A stretch of DNA of 64,000 nt, taken from Spinacia oleracea. Taxonomy: Eukaryota > Streptophyta > Magnoliopsida > Caryophyllales > Amaranthaceae. Position numbers and translations under genes: made by a program. This document shows positions 13,022-25,200 of this stretch, one piece after another (position 1 is the stretch's first letter; each line of letters opens with the position of its first letter). Below the pieces are notes generated by a model. That model was given only the letters and a program-made list of their open reading frames with translations, searched no databases and was not told the DNA's origin. Location: positions 58,876,719 through 58,940,718 of the forward strand of contig NC_079487.1 in assembly GCF_020520425.1 (NCBI RefSeq), read 5' to 3'.

Positions 13022-16000
13022 AACAGGTCTTAGTCTTTAAGTGTGCACACCCCCCAGTGAGTGTTTTTAACTCAAAGGAGTAGAATAAGCCTAGGTCGTG
13101 CTAGTTAGCTCCGACTAAAATATTAAGACACGATGTGTCATACCACCAATATGTTCATCACCTTAGGGGATCCTGCCTAAGATGTCTTACCGACCAAGTG
13201 TATTACATTTTAAGTACTTATATTTTAATAGAGAGTGTGTATGATTGTACATGCATAACCAGTTATCAACAAGCAATTATTTTGCACTTTTACGCAAGGT
13301 CATTTCGAAAATCAAGGCAACTTACTACCACCTACATCAAATTGTTAACATATAAAAATATTAAAGGGGTTTTCTAACACTTCTAATCTCACTGCATACC
13401 CATATATATATATATAAGTTACATTAATAAGCTAGGCACATATCTGACTATCGTATGTCACGGTTCAACCATTCCGACTAATAAAACATGTATAGTATAA
13501 TTCGATAAGTCACATGCCGTAATAATCTTTAACATAAAATACCAAGCAAACAACATATCACACGTATTCACGTAAAAACCATATTTCTTTATAGGGTTTA
13601 CAAAGTGGTGAACATAGTAGCTTACCTTAACTGCTTATATAGTTTCAAAGATCGCGTACACGCACACTAATAGGGATCTTCCCGCTCTACGGATTCTACA
13701 ACCAAGTATAACATAACCAGTGTCAAATACCATAGTGGTCGTAACCTATGTAATATATATAGTAGACATATTTTACGATACATATATATGTGTGTGTGTG
13801 TACGATGCGGGTGTGAAAGGCCTTGTTATAATCTCTGTTAGATTAGTGGGTGGATAAAATATTTAAATCCAAAATATGATAACCTTATTACTATAATAAG
13901 TCAAAATTATAAGGAAAGCTAAATCAACCTAGCATCTAAATACGTAGCAGTGTTAGAATCGATTTCATAAAAAAAAGAATTTGTTTATTTATAAATATAG
14001 TACCAAAGTTTAATGAAAACAGAGGTTAATAATGAAATCCTTTCTCTTATGTGACTCAAGAGAAAAGGATGAACCCTCAAGAAAAGAGTTAACTTTACGT
14101 AACCAAGACACCTAAAAAAATGCAAAAGAATAGTCGAGCAACCAAGCCAATTTCGGAAAGGAACACTACCTTCGTTACCGGTCGGGTTTCTAAAATGTAA
14201 AGCCAAGTGTGTAGGGGATGATGCAGACTACAAGGTAGTGTTTTTCACGGTAGTATTCGTTGTAATTTAGTGGTGTTTCGGTGCAGCCGAAAGTAGGTAG
14301 AAACCAACTTCCGCGATCGAGGTTTATCTTTAGTTTTCTTGAGTGGTTCTTCTGGAGAGGATGTGAGGGAGTAATATGTTTTTGCAAAATCCTAGGAATG
14401 ATGACAAAGTCAGTATTTATAGGAAATCCTAAAAGTGTGAAGTTAAGGGTTAAAATACTAATTAACCGGGATAAGATGATGATAAGCATTGCTAAAAGAT
14501 AAGTAGCTAGTTTGTTAGTTTCGGGAAGTTTGTTAGAGATGGATGGAATAAGATCACGGTGGATTGGGTTATGATCCTAAGTTTGTTGGACAATTCAAAT
14601 CATAATAAGATTGAGATGAGTTAAATCTTGAGGCTTGATCACGTATGCGAGATACTAGGGGTTACTTGGTAATGGAGGTTAATGAGTCATACGGTTTCTT
14701 TGGTGTAGGTGCCTCCCACTAATTGTCTAGGTAAAACAAAAACAATTTATAATAAGTCAATTTTATAATAAGTAGATCATGATAATTATTAGAATAATAA
14801 AGTACTACTTTTAGATTTAAGATAATAGCTAATATTTATAAAATTTAATAAAACAATTATGTTTATTGATAAAATAGTATTTTATTTTACTACAATAATT
14901 AGCATTGTTAGAGATAAAATAAGGGTTATTACATATGATACCAAGGAAGTTTGATTGCTAGGTCACTTCTCTTTAAACATAAACTTATAGGTAGAAACGA
15001 AATCGTAAATTCCTTTCATTTGTTCCTTGTTTTCCTATTTCTTGTACCCTTTCTTATAGTCTTAAGAATTGAATTCTATAGTGTTGACTTTTATACTTTG
15101 TTAGACATGTCCGATGTCATTCCAACAGAGTTCTTACCATTTTATTTATGTTGAATATTCTGTTTCAACTAGATGATCTTACTAGAAGCTTCTAAAGTTC
15201 TCTAAGCATCAATCTTATTCGACTGTCTAGGGACTAGACTCATTCGAGAATTAAATGGACAAAGATATTAGGTTGTTAATCATTGGTAAAGCTGAGTGTT
15301 TAAACTCAATGCTTTATGATCTCAAAACTACATTGTATTTTGAATTCACAAGCACCATTCGGTTTGCCATTCGACTTTGATACTCGAAAACAACCATAAA
15401 AGTCGCTAAAAGAAACGTACATTTTAAATCGCTCATTTTCTCTCATTTCCGTGAATCGTTCTTGAATTCACTACCAATCGAGGAAATTTACTGTTACCTT
15501 TCTAAAAGGATTTATTGCAGGGCAAGATATTTAATTATAAACAATAATTAAAACATACATTGAAGCATGCAAAGTCTAAACATTTATCATGAATAATAAC
15601 TTGAAAATTAAAGCAATCATGCAATTTAAACAAGTCATTAGCATTTTATTCGAGTTTACTGTTCCGGCAGGTGTGAATAAAATGATTCCAAGATCCTAAA
15701 ATCATTGAAGAACTAAGCACAGTTTGTCGACTTAATCCTAAAACATCTTAGGTAAGCAAAAGCCTTTTGCTAATAGTCTAGAAACTATTCTTGGTTGATA
15801 GGTACGTCTAAGAACTTATTAGGTAAACCTATCGATTTTGCCACGACATAAAAGGACTCCTTACTTATATCGTTGAGTTTCACCAAAACTAACATGTACT
15901 CACAATTATTTGTGTACCTTGCCCCTTTAGGACCAATAAGTAACACCACGCTGAGCGAAAACTATTACTAGATTGATGTAAAGGATATCCAAGCAAGTGT

Positions 16001-16974
16001 ATATTTTGGCATGGAACCTTTTAACTCAATTTTTAAGTTTGGAACTTAAGGCTCTTACTATGTTGGTTAGATTTTAAGTGAACTAAAATCCTTAATCATG
16101 CAACATAATCAAGCTTTGATCTCATGCATTTTAAGACATATTTAAAAGCAATAAATAACTTAAAACATGCATAAGATAAATGTGATCTAGTATGGCCCGA
16201 CTTCATCTTGAAGCTTCAACTTCGAAGTTCGTCTTGAAAATCTCCGTGGGAGGCACCATTTTCTTCAAATAGGATAAGCTATAATTAAAACTAATTACAA
16301 CTATTTGATGGTACGCAGACCATATTTGAATTGAAAAACAACTTTGGTACTTTAGACCAATTACATTCAAATTAATGGTACGCAGACCATATTTTCTATC
16401 CTATTTGGGCCATACTAGTCACTTCATAACCTGCAAAACAGTACATATACAATATATACCATTCACCCATTCATTATCATGAATGGCCCACATAGCTGGT
16501 TAGTAAAACACATTATGCATCACATAAACATTTGCAGCAATTAATCAAGGGCACCAATAATCTACAAATTATTCAGTCCTTATTAATTCTAATCAAGTTG
16601 TTTTAACCTTAAGGATTTGTAGACCTAATCAAGAGTTTATGACTAAAAAGGGCTCCCACTTAAACCAATAAATTCATATGCTTTACTAATTTTAAACATA
16701 AAAATGTATTTCTAGTCTAACCGGAAACATACAAATTTAATTAAAATTTAAAGCTCATATAAATTTATAATTGAATCCATCAATTTAATTTAATTTCAGT
16801 CGTATTTAAATTAATAAATGATTTTAATTTTAGTAAAATAATTAGAATAAATAAAATTTATTATAATTACAATATTCAAAATTAAAATCCAAGAAAATAA
16901 TTTAAATTATTAATTTTAAAATTAATTAAAATTACGTAAACTGAAAATCTCAAATTAAAATTTCAAAATGATCT

Positions 16975-17580
16975 AATCGCAACGCAACAACCCCACGCAA
17001 CGCACGCCCATGGGCCACACGCACACAGCCATCGCTGGCCATGTGCGCGCAGCCCATGCGCTGCGTCGCATCGCTGCTGCTCCCCATCGCAAGGCGCCAA
17101 TCGAACACGCGAGCCAGTGCACGCTGCGCGCGCCAGCGCTCGATGCACGTGAGCCATCGCTCGCTGCGCTCGCTTGCCAGCGCTCGATCCATGCGAGCCA
17201 TCGCTCGCTGCGCGCCTGCCTTTCCCGCACGCGAGCTTGCGCTCATCGCACGAGGCAGCAGTATGCGAGCTGGCGCTCGCTGCGCGCGAGCCATCGACGC
17301 TGTGCGTAGCGCTCGTGGCACGCGAGCTTGCGCTCGCTGCGCGCGAGGCTCCGCATGCTTGCGCGAGGCAGTGCGCGCTGTGGCGCAGCACGCTTGCTGC
17401 CCACACGCGACTGATGTGCCTTGCTCTCGCCCTTGCCCACACGCCCATTGCTCACAGCCCACGACACAAGGCAGGGCTGCTGCCTTGTGCTCGTGCACCA
17501 TGCCCTTGCTCGCTGCATTCGTACCGCATGGGCGACGAGCTCCCTTGCTCGTCGTCGCATGCCCGCACTATACAACACCC
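16975..17580. repeat. GC-rich imperfect repeat block in copia leader
   Basis: Sudden change from AT-rich flanks to a GC-rich tract made of degenerate units containing GCGCTCG, GAGCCATCGCTCGCTG and GCGCGAG. It is open in several frames on both strands, which is the signature of biased composition. It resembles in character, but is not the same as, the GC-rich block inside the LTRs. Confidence 0.8.
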
Positions 17581-18345
17581 TTTAAGGGTAACACGTAGCG
17601 TCCATTGCTTTGTGCGTGCAAGTTATATGAGCGAGTCGCATAAAAATTAAAATTTATATTCAAAATTAATGACAAATTAATAAATAATATTAATTTCATA
17701 ATTTTAGGGCGAAAAATCGAAAATTTATTATTTAATTGATTTCCGATTAACATGGATTCAAGTCTAGGTCATATAAATTTAAATTTTATCATAAATTTAC
17801 AATTTTTATGGTGGTTTTTAATCATAGGTATCTAATTAAATTATAACTAATTATGAAAATCAAATTAATTCTAAATTATTCCAATTTTCAACAAATTAAT
17901 CATAATTACAAATTAGATTGCATAATTAACAAGGCTAGGCATTCAAACTTGTTAAACATATACAGTAGGTCAATCAAAAATTCAAGATTTATCAACAAGA
18001 ATCGCAAATATTTAATTTAACATCTTAAATTTACGAAATTTTGCATTCGAAAAACTAAAACCTCTGAAAAGTCATAGTTAGGCTTCGAATTTGAGAATTC
18101 TGGGTTCGGCCGAAAAAAATTACTTTTGTCAAAATTTTAGAATGCCTTTAACATGCGAAATTGACACAAAAATCACTCGATTTGGATGAGTAACGAAGAA
18201 ACTGCCGAAAAACTGCGTACGTATAATTAAATAAACGCAATTTGCAATTAATTAACAATTACGAAAATTAATCACCCCTTTTTAATTCTTGCAAATTTGT
18301 AATATTTAACCATGTTTATGCAATTTAGATTATGAAAATAATAAG

Positions 18346-18360
18346 AGGCTCTGATACCAC
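18346..18360 (-). other. primer-binding site (initiator tRNA-Met type)
   Basis: On the minus strand the sequence after the LTR is G then TGGTATCAGAGCC. TGGTATCAGAGC is the standard plant copia primer site complementary to the 3' end of initiator tRNA-Met. The other family members in this window (508-522 and 30740-30754) read TGGTATCACGAGCC, with an extra C. Confidence 0.9.
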
Positions 18361-19754
18361 TGTTAGGTTATGATACATATGACAATTCATAAATCATGCG
18401 GAAAAACCATAAAGCCAGGAAAACATATTATTTACACATAATCATTTAGCATAGTTTAGATGCATACACTTTGTTGCGTGCCTTCCCTAGCTGCGCCCGA
18501 ACCGAACAAGAACAAGTCTTTAGGACTCCAAATGTCGTCCCTCCGTAGATAGTCCACAGCACGTCCAGATCCGCCTTAAGCTTGACCAACTAGGATCACC
18601 CTTAAGGTACTTAGAATTTTCGGCTATTGTAGGCAATTATGTGACTGAATTTTTGCTCTCAAAAATCACTTTGAATACTTGAACACTTCAATTGTTGTAT
18701 CTATAAATTATGACCCTAGGCACCTATTTATAGAGGTATGGAAAAGGAACTGGAATCCTATTAGGATACGAATTAATTAAACTAGAATCCTAATAGAATT
18801 CTTATTTTAATTAATTCATCCTTTTAGGTTTAGGAATTTAATCATATGTCGAAACCTGATAGCTTTAGGATTCGTATAGCACACAAACACACACACGCAC
18901 GCACAGCAGCCCACGAGGGGCGCCATGCGCGCGCGCGCAGCCCATTGCCACGAGGCCCACACGCTGCCGCAGCCTTGGCGCGCGCTGGGCCTGCCTTGCG
19001 GTGGGCCTGGCGCAGCTTTGGCTGGTGCGTTGTGGCGCGCTGGCTTGCTGGGCGATGGCCCGGCTTCGTGCTGGGCCTTCGTCTGGCAGGCCTCGTCCGA
19101 TGCTAATTCGTACGATACGCTTCCGATTAATTTCCCGATTCTGGAATTCATTTCCGATACGAACAATATTTAATATTTCCGATTCCGGAATTAATTTCTG
19201 TTTCGAACAAATATTTAATATTTCCGTTTCCTGAATTATTTTCCGATTCCGATAATATTTCCGATTCTGACAATATTTCCGTTTCCGGCAATATTTCCGA
19301 TTCCGGCAATATTTCCATTTTCGATAATATTTTCCGATACGTACCATGTTTCCGTTTCCGGCAACATCTACGACTTCGATAATATTTATATTTCCGATAC
19401 GATCCATATTTCCGTTTCCGGCAATATCATCGTTTCCGGAGTATTCATTTCTTGCCTGTGACGATCTCAGCTCCCACTGAAACCAAGATCCGTCGATTCC
19501 GAATATCCATAGATGGAGTATTTAATGCCATTAAATACTTGATCCGTTTACGTACTATTTGTGTGACCCTACGGGTTCAGTCAAGAGTAAGCTGTGGATT
19601 AATATCATTAATTCCACTTGAACTGAAGCGGCCTCTAGCTAGGCATTCAGCTCACTTGATCTCACTGAATTATTAACTTGTTAATTAATACTGAACCGCA
19701 CTTATTAGACTTAACATAGAATGCATACTTGGACCAAGGGCATTATTTCCTTCA
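18361..19754 (-). repeat. 5' LTR of the complete copia element
   Basis: 1394 bp, partner of 6703-8085. It carries the TTTCCG repeat tract at about 19125-19440 and a TATAAATA-type box (minus strand) at about 18727-18734. The right boundary CCTTCA is followed by the second TTTCC target copy. Confidence 0.93.
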
Positions 19755-19785
19755 TTTCCTTCACTATACCCAGTGGAGTCGCCAC
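19755..19785 (-). other. gypsy primer-binding site of the truncated element
   Basis: TTTCCTTCACTATACCC then AGTGGAGTCGCCAC. On the minus strand this reads GTGGCGACTCCACTGGG directly after LTR A. The same site precedes LTR B (29148-29166) and LTR D (40906-40924) as GTGGCGACTCCACTGGGGA or with one change. This resembles the primer site I recall for Ogre/Tat gypsy elements, assigned there to tRNA-Arg; the tRNA assignment is from memory. Confidence 0.8.
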
Positions 19786-21246
19786 TGTGAGGGGGTCGAA
19801 AAAGCACGAGGCTAATGCATGACCTCGCCCCTCGTGGGTGTGACGCTTCTTTTTATTCAATCAAGTGTAATTGGATTTCCTGTGAGTTTACACCCAATTG
19901 ACTAGTAATATAGGAGTCGCCATTCAGTTTTTAACAACAATGAGAAAAACTGACAAAACCCGGTTATCGTGACATAAAGGGAGTGCAATTATGTTTGACC
20001 ACGACGGCCGTAGGTTCCCTTGTGATCCCTGGTGTGGGGATCTCTCAACATACACCCGCAAGGTAGAGATTGAGGGTTCGGGGGACTGTAACTACCGAGA
20101 GGAGTACTTCGCTCGTCGATAACTCCAGAGGCAGGATATCCTTACTAGCTCAGCATAAATAATTGAAGGGACATGCGTTAACTATTAAACTAATCTGAGT
20201 TGATTTTAGCAATATGCAACATATAATACTAGATCGATCGCGATTATCTGATTTAAATAGCATTAAGGGGCCTAGCATGATAATCCAATTTCCCAAAAAT
20301 ATTATATTTGTTAGGCGTGATAGAACAATCAGATTTAGTTAGTTTAACAGTTCATAAAAAGGGCGAGGAAAGCAATTAAATCATCGAAAAGGGACACATT
20401 ACGACGCACCCTTGAGAGGTGCGTCACGGTTCTCAGAAAACTAACCACTTTGACTTTGCTATTTCTCCTTTTTATTTAACGAATCTCAAATTATGGGACA
20501 GGATACGTTCTGTTCGATTTATGGATCGATTGCGACAGAACGCGTGAACAATTTCGCAGCGTGAGGCTTAGGCTAAGGGTTGGAGTCAATACTCAGAATA
20601 TGAATTGTGTGTTGTGTCTTTTTCACGTCAAACTTAAGGGTCTATTTATAGGAAAGAGTGGCATAGAAAGATAGTTTTTCAGGAATTTGAATACGAAACG
20701 GATTAGGAAAAGAATCCGTCCCAGGTATTTTCGGCGCCCAGCTCTGGGCGTCAAAGATTTCGGCGCCCAAGGCTGGGCGTTGAAAATAGGGTCTGGAAGA
20801 ATTCTTTGTCAGATTGGACTCTAGAGTACGGAGTTCATTAAGAGACTTAATCCGAGTTATTTGGTGCGTATCAATTTACGATGGAATGCGTCTGGGCCCT
20901 TTACGAACTCTAGGTTCGTTATGAGTTTAATTAATACGTTAACTCTTTTATCGAACTGCGATAGGAATAGAATTCCTTTTACAATTTCTATCTCTTTTAG
21001 GATTTATGTTGGAGTGCAACACCTAATTCTGACATGTTTCTATCTTTTTATTCTTACTACTTTTAGCAACTACCCTTTACGGCAGTTACTATTTTTAGCA
21101 GGTTTCCATAAATAGCAGGCTTCGGGTGAAATGAAAAGGGTGATTGAGATTCGTTATTTTATAGGAGATGCGTTGTCAAGTGGAGATTTACGTTTTCATC
21201 ATCGAACCTTCCCTTTCGGGAATGGGGACAAAAGTAGGTGTCTACA
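19786..21246 (-). repeat. gypsy LTR A (shared between two element bodies)
   Basis: TGTGAGGGGG...GGTGTCTACA, 1461 bp. A TATA box (CCTATAAATA, minus strand) lies at about 20643-20652. A paired GC hairpin lies at 20732-20780. Uniquely in the window it has a primer-binding site on its left and a polypurine tract on its right, so it serves as 5' LTR of the truncated element and 3' LTR of element 1. Confidence 0.9.
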
Positions 21247-21261
21247 GTTAGCCCCCACTTT
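21247..21261 (-). other. polypurine tract of gypsy element 1
   Basis: AAAGTGGGGGCTAAC on the minus strand, flush with the LTR. The same tract stands at 32729-32743 and 57477-57491. Confidence 0.88.
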
Positions 21262-21763
21262 GACTGAGTCTTGGAGTAAGACGATGGTCAAAGTATTAGA
21301 CGGAGTGCATCGCACAAGCCATGGTGACCTGTTTTGGCGAGGGTCTCACGAGCCCCCGAGTGATAACATTTGACTTAAGGGTCATCACTTGAAGTGTCGA
21401 CATATCCCTCACGTGTCATTGGGATTTGTCAACGAATAGTATAGAAACTCCCTCACTTTGTCATTGGAAGTATCTAAAGAGGCGTAGAAACTCCCTCACT
21501 TTGTCATTGGGAGTAGCTACAGATGTTTTCGAAATCAAAGCTATAAAGTGTAATTGGGCCTGGCCAAGCCCAACCACGAGGTAAAAATGTTTTTAAAGAT
21601 TCTCATTTTCAGGGCTAGCTAAACGAGAAAACCCCCTTGTTTTTATGGGACGTAAAACGAAGGAAAATCCAACACATCGTTCTTTTTTGGAAAAACGGAA
21701 AACCAATCCTTTTATTTTTTTGGAAAAAGGGAAAACCGTAAAAAGTTATCGCTGCAACGACTA

Positions 21764-22200
21764 AGGACCTGCGTGGTTAGTGACGCAGACCCCGCCGGCT
21801 AAAGATGGCGAGCCTGTCCGCTAAGGGTGGACACCCCGTCCGATAGAAGTGGACGAATCTGTTTTTGAAATTTGAAAATAAGGACCTACGCGGTTTGTGA
21901 CGTAGACCCCGCCGGCTAAAGATGGCGAGCCTGTCCGCTAAGGGTGGACACCCCGTCCCATAGAAGTGGACGAATCTATTTTGAAATTTGTTTGTGCTTT
22001 TTTGAAAATAAGGACCTACGTGGTTTGTGACGTAGACCCCGCCGGCTGAAGATGGCGAGCCTATTTTAAATTTGAAGACTTTATTTTTCGAAAACTGAGG
22101 ACCTGCGCGGCTAGTGATGCAGACCCCGCCCGCTGAAGGTGGGTGAGCCCTGTCCGCTAAGGGTGGACGCCCCGCTTGCTGGAGGTGAGCGAACCTGAAT
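21764..22200. repeat. four degenerate tandem repeats (87-130 bp) in gypsy element 1
   Basis: Units start GGACCT(G/A)CG at 21764, 21882, 22012 and 22099. Each carries GACGCAGACCCCGCC, GGCTAAAGATGGCGAGCC and, in some, CCGATAGAAGTGGACGAATC. Sister arrays are at 33473-33910 and 57996-58270. The long minus frame across it is a repeat translation, not a gene. Confidence 0.88.
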
Positions 22201-22259
22201 TCGTCTTTTCGATTTGGGATTCGTGTGCCGCGATCTTGCCCGATTGAGGTGGGCAAGTC

Positions 22260-25200
22260 CCTATTTCATTTTTTTTTTTTTGTGATTTCTTTTGAGAATT
22301 TCTTTTTATTCATTCTTATAGGAGCGAATTCTTCCGAGGGATGCTCGGATTTAGTTGCAACCTGAATGTGGGTTGACAATGTGTTTAGATGGACCATAGT
22401 CTTGTGGTCATCACCTTTTCATGGTTTTGAGCTAGTCTATCTGGCTCAATTTTTCCACTACCTGGATCCTTGATTAGGGGACTATGTATAAGTATCAACG
22501 GCGACCTTTGTCTCGAGGTCGTAATCCGGTTTTATTTTTTGAGACATCCAAACACGGGACTTCGTACAACGTAGTCTGGGAATATTGTTTTAATTTTTCA
22601 TACTCTCTTTTGAAAAATATATATTTTCTTTCTAGCCCCCAAGCATTCGTGTTTGACGGTCATTTCTTGTCAAAGGGGTTCTTTGGGAATACGCTATTTG
22701 TGATGTCCTTGATCGTGTTTGGGATCGTGCAGCGAGCGATCTTTGTAGTGGTGTGCTACTCTTGACAAAGCCGTGAGGTGCGACTTCCAGTAAAGAAACC
22801 GGCAATTTTCGAGTCGAATGGATGCGGCAGGGCCCAATAGAAGTTAGGGCCTTTTTTGAGCCTGGGTTCATTTTCGGCGCCCAGGCCTGGGCGTTGAAAT
22901 AATTCACGCCCAGGTAGGGCGTTAAAAGTGTTGTTTGGGCTGGTCTTTTGATGAAACAGTTGGCCTCTTGTTCATTCGTTTATTTCACTTGGAAGTTCTA
23001 TGTATTCTCTTTTCTTTTGTTTTTTTCTTTGTTTTTAGAACGTGATGATTTTCTTGAGAAGTCGTAGCCGATTGGTGGACTACGGTGCTTGTCGCTTTGG
23101 GGCGATTATTTTAAGGAACTGTTGCTCTTAAGGCGTACAGTTATTGTGATAGTTGGGCGAGTCTATATGGCCCGAGGAACATACCTTGAGGCGTAAGACT
23201 TTGACCGCTCTTGTTGTTGTATATTTTTCCTTTTGAACGCGTTCGTGAATGTTCGATACTTAGAATGATGATATGTATGTGCGAACGAGCGTTCATAGAA
23301 TGGCCGTTGTGTGCGGTCCGTTAATCAGTTTGCTTGAATTAATTTTTTTTTTTGAGCAATGACTGATTTTGAATAGTTTGCTTAGAAGCTTGAGAGGGTT
23401 CAGGCCCATTTATGAAGTGGGCTCAAACATCGTACCCTTTCGATTGTTCAAATATTTGCTTCGAGATTTTTTTTGTTTTGCTATGGTTGTTTCGTAGCTT
23501 GGAGCCCCCAAGTATGCATGTTGGGATGCTTCCTTTTGGCATACGTTTTTTGTAGGTTTTTTCGAGACTGATGCCCTGGGGTTCTGCTCGTGTAGGTGCG
23601 AGCTATCCCTTTCGTGGTAGGTAATATTTTGCTACCTTTAATCATTAATGTAGAAGTCGTGTGGCTTGCATTTTGAATTTGGGGCGACAAGTAATCTTTG
23701 CCTCTTTTACACATGCTCTTTGGTCGTGCTCGCATTAGTGCAATATGTCTTACTCTCTTTTTTTAGACTTGTACCGTGGGATGGTTTAACTTATGGTGCG
23801 ACGTAGGCTTGTGTGGCCTAACGGCGTGTCTTAGAACATTTCTCCAGGTGTTGGGATATCATTATTATTTTTTCCGTTGGAGTACTTTATCACGCATTCG
23901 TTCAGGTGTTCGAACAAGTGCAGCACCTTCTGCGTGGGTTTGCACGGCTTATTACTTCGTTCGATGCGAGAACTCAGGTGTTTCTTTCTTATTTTTATAT
24001 CTGGGCAAAACATGGCTAGCAGAAAGATTCAGCGCCCAGGCTGGGGCGTTAAAGATATCGGCGCCCAGCTCTGGGCGTTGAAAATGATTTCTGGGTATAT
24101 TTTGATAGTTCTTATCCTTGATTTTTTCTTTCGCTTTTGCTTTGGAACGATGTAGACTGTGTAACGGGCGCTTTATAGGGCGAGCGTTATGTGCAGTAGT
24201 TTGATCGGAGTTTTGGTGACTCGTGATTTTCAGTTACCCTTGTTAGTGGGGTGACTTTATATATTCTAAGTAGCGTTTAGAATTTGGGAGGGGTTGTAGC
24301 CATTCTAAGGTTCGTTTTACATGATCAAACCTTAGGATTGTGCCCCTATGATGTATGTATAGCATTAGCGTCGAGAATTTGCGATAAAATCGTCATTTCG
24401 AGCATCTTTAGAGTGTTTTTCTCAAGCCCCCAATTGTAGCTACGGGATTGGCTTGGTGCTATAATGCTTTGCATACGCCTTTATGTATTCATGGTGACAT
24501 GGCTCACGAATAGTTTGAACCAGACTCGTTTAGTGCGAGGTACGTTCGAGTAGTGACCTGCTACTTCTCTTGTAAATGTCGTATTATGCGACATCGCCAT
24601 GGTCAAGGTAGTAACATGTGGAAGTGTGCCTTGACCAAAAGTTAGGTGCCTTTCTTTTACCCATAATCATATTTAGAAATCTTTTGACTCACTTGCAACA
24701 TCGGGATAAACGCATACTTAGATTAAACCAACGACTCTTTATTATGTTCGAAGAAGTTTTTGATAATTATTTGGAAATTGTTTAAAATCCGAATCCTACT
24801 GTGTACAGTCCGAGGTGTCCTAACTAAGTTGACTTATAGAAGGGTTCGTACAGGATTACATGAATCAAAATACTGTTACGATTTTTGGAATGTTGTCTAA
24901 GGATTTTCTGGAAGCCAGGGTGCAGGCGTCAAGATATACTTGTGCCCGTTTGGCATATGCTTTAGGCTTTTAGGGCCATCTTTTCCAGAATTGCGGGAAT
25001 ATAAACCGTTTTCAAATCGACTTAGATTTACTTGGTGTATGTCTGCACAAAAGGTCAAGGTATACTTAGTTCTTTCCCTTGCCCTTTCATTTCAATTTTT
25101 ACCCCCCAATTAATATTATGTCTTCCCATTAATAATGCTTTCAGATTTCGATTTTAGATTCCCGTGTCACATGTCTGGGTAGGGTGAGCCTCGGTTAAGT

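Larger units (their letters stand above)
12237..14933. mobile_element. 2.7-kb solo LTR (gypsy-type), nested in copia interior
   Basis: Begins TGTAACACCCCCGATT and ends GGGTTATTACA, so the short terminal inverted repeat is TGTAAnnnCCC. It is flanked on both sides by TATGA (12232-12236 and 14934-14938), a perfect 5-bp duplication. TGTAACACCCC starts are common in plant Ty3/gypsy LTRs. No RT or integrase is seen inside, so it is best read as a solo LTR left by LTR-LTR recombination. It contains an AAT microsatellite and three 65-bp repeats. A very compact non-autonomous element is the alternative. Confidence 0.75.
14939..18360 (-). mobile_element. copia interior, 5' half (gag side and leader)
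   Basis: No gag reading frame is recognisable; most of it is AT-rich and stop-dense. 16975-17580 is a GC-rich block of imperfect repeats built on GAGCCATCGCTCGCTGCGC. 17831-18345 matches the leader at 1-505. The last bases (18346-18360) are the primer-binding site. The long open frames in the GC block run on both strands and all frames, and reflect composition rather than genes. Confidence 0.75.
6703..19754 (-). mobile_element. complete non-autonomous Ty1/copia element with 5-bp TSD
   Basis: Bounded by two near-identical LTRs (6703-8085 and 18361-19754) and by the target duplicate TTTCC (6698-6702 and 19755-19759). The empty site is visible in paralogues, which read GTATTTCCTTCACTATC at about 29131 and 40891. 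A polypurine tract lies against the left LTR (8086-8100) and a tRNA-iMet-type primer site against the right LTR, so it is transcribed right to left. The 10.3-kb interior includes a nested 2.7-kb solo LTR. Only a heavily decayed RT relic is left of pol. Movement would have needed proteins from another element. Confidence 0.92.

Noticed and set aside
16950-17650. Several overlapping 100-185 codon ORFs on both strands
   Set aside because: Caused by the GC-rich imperfect repeats in the copia leader; many frames open at once, Ala/Arg/Cys-rich nonsense.
21777-22256. 159-codon minus-strand ORF with repeated SAGGVYVTNHVGP-like units
   Set aside because: Translation of the 90-130 bp tandem array; no matching frame in the sister arrays.
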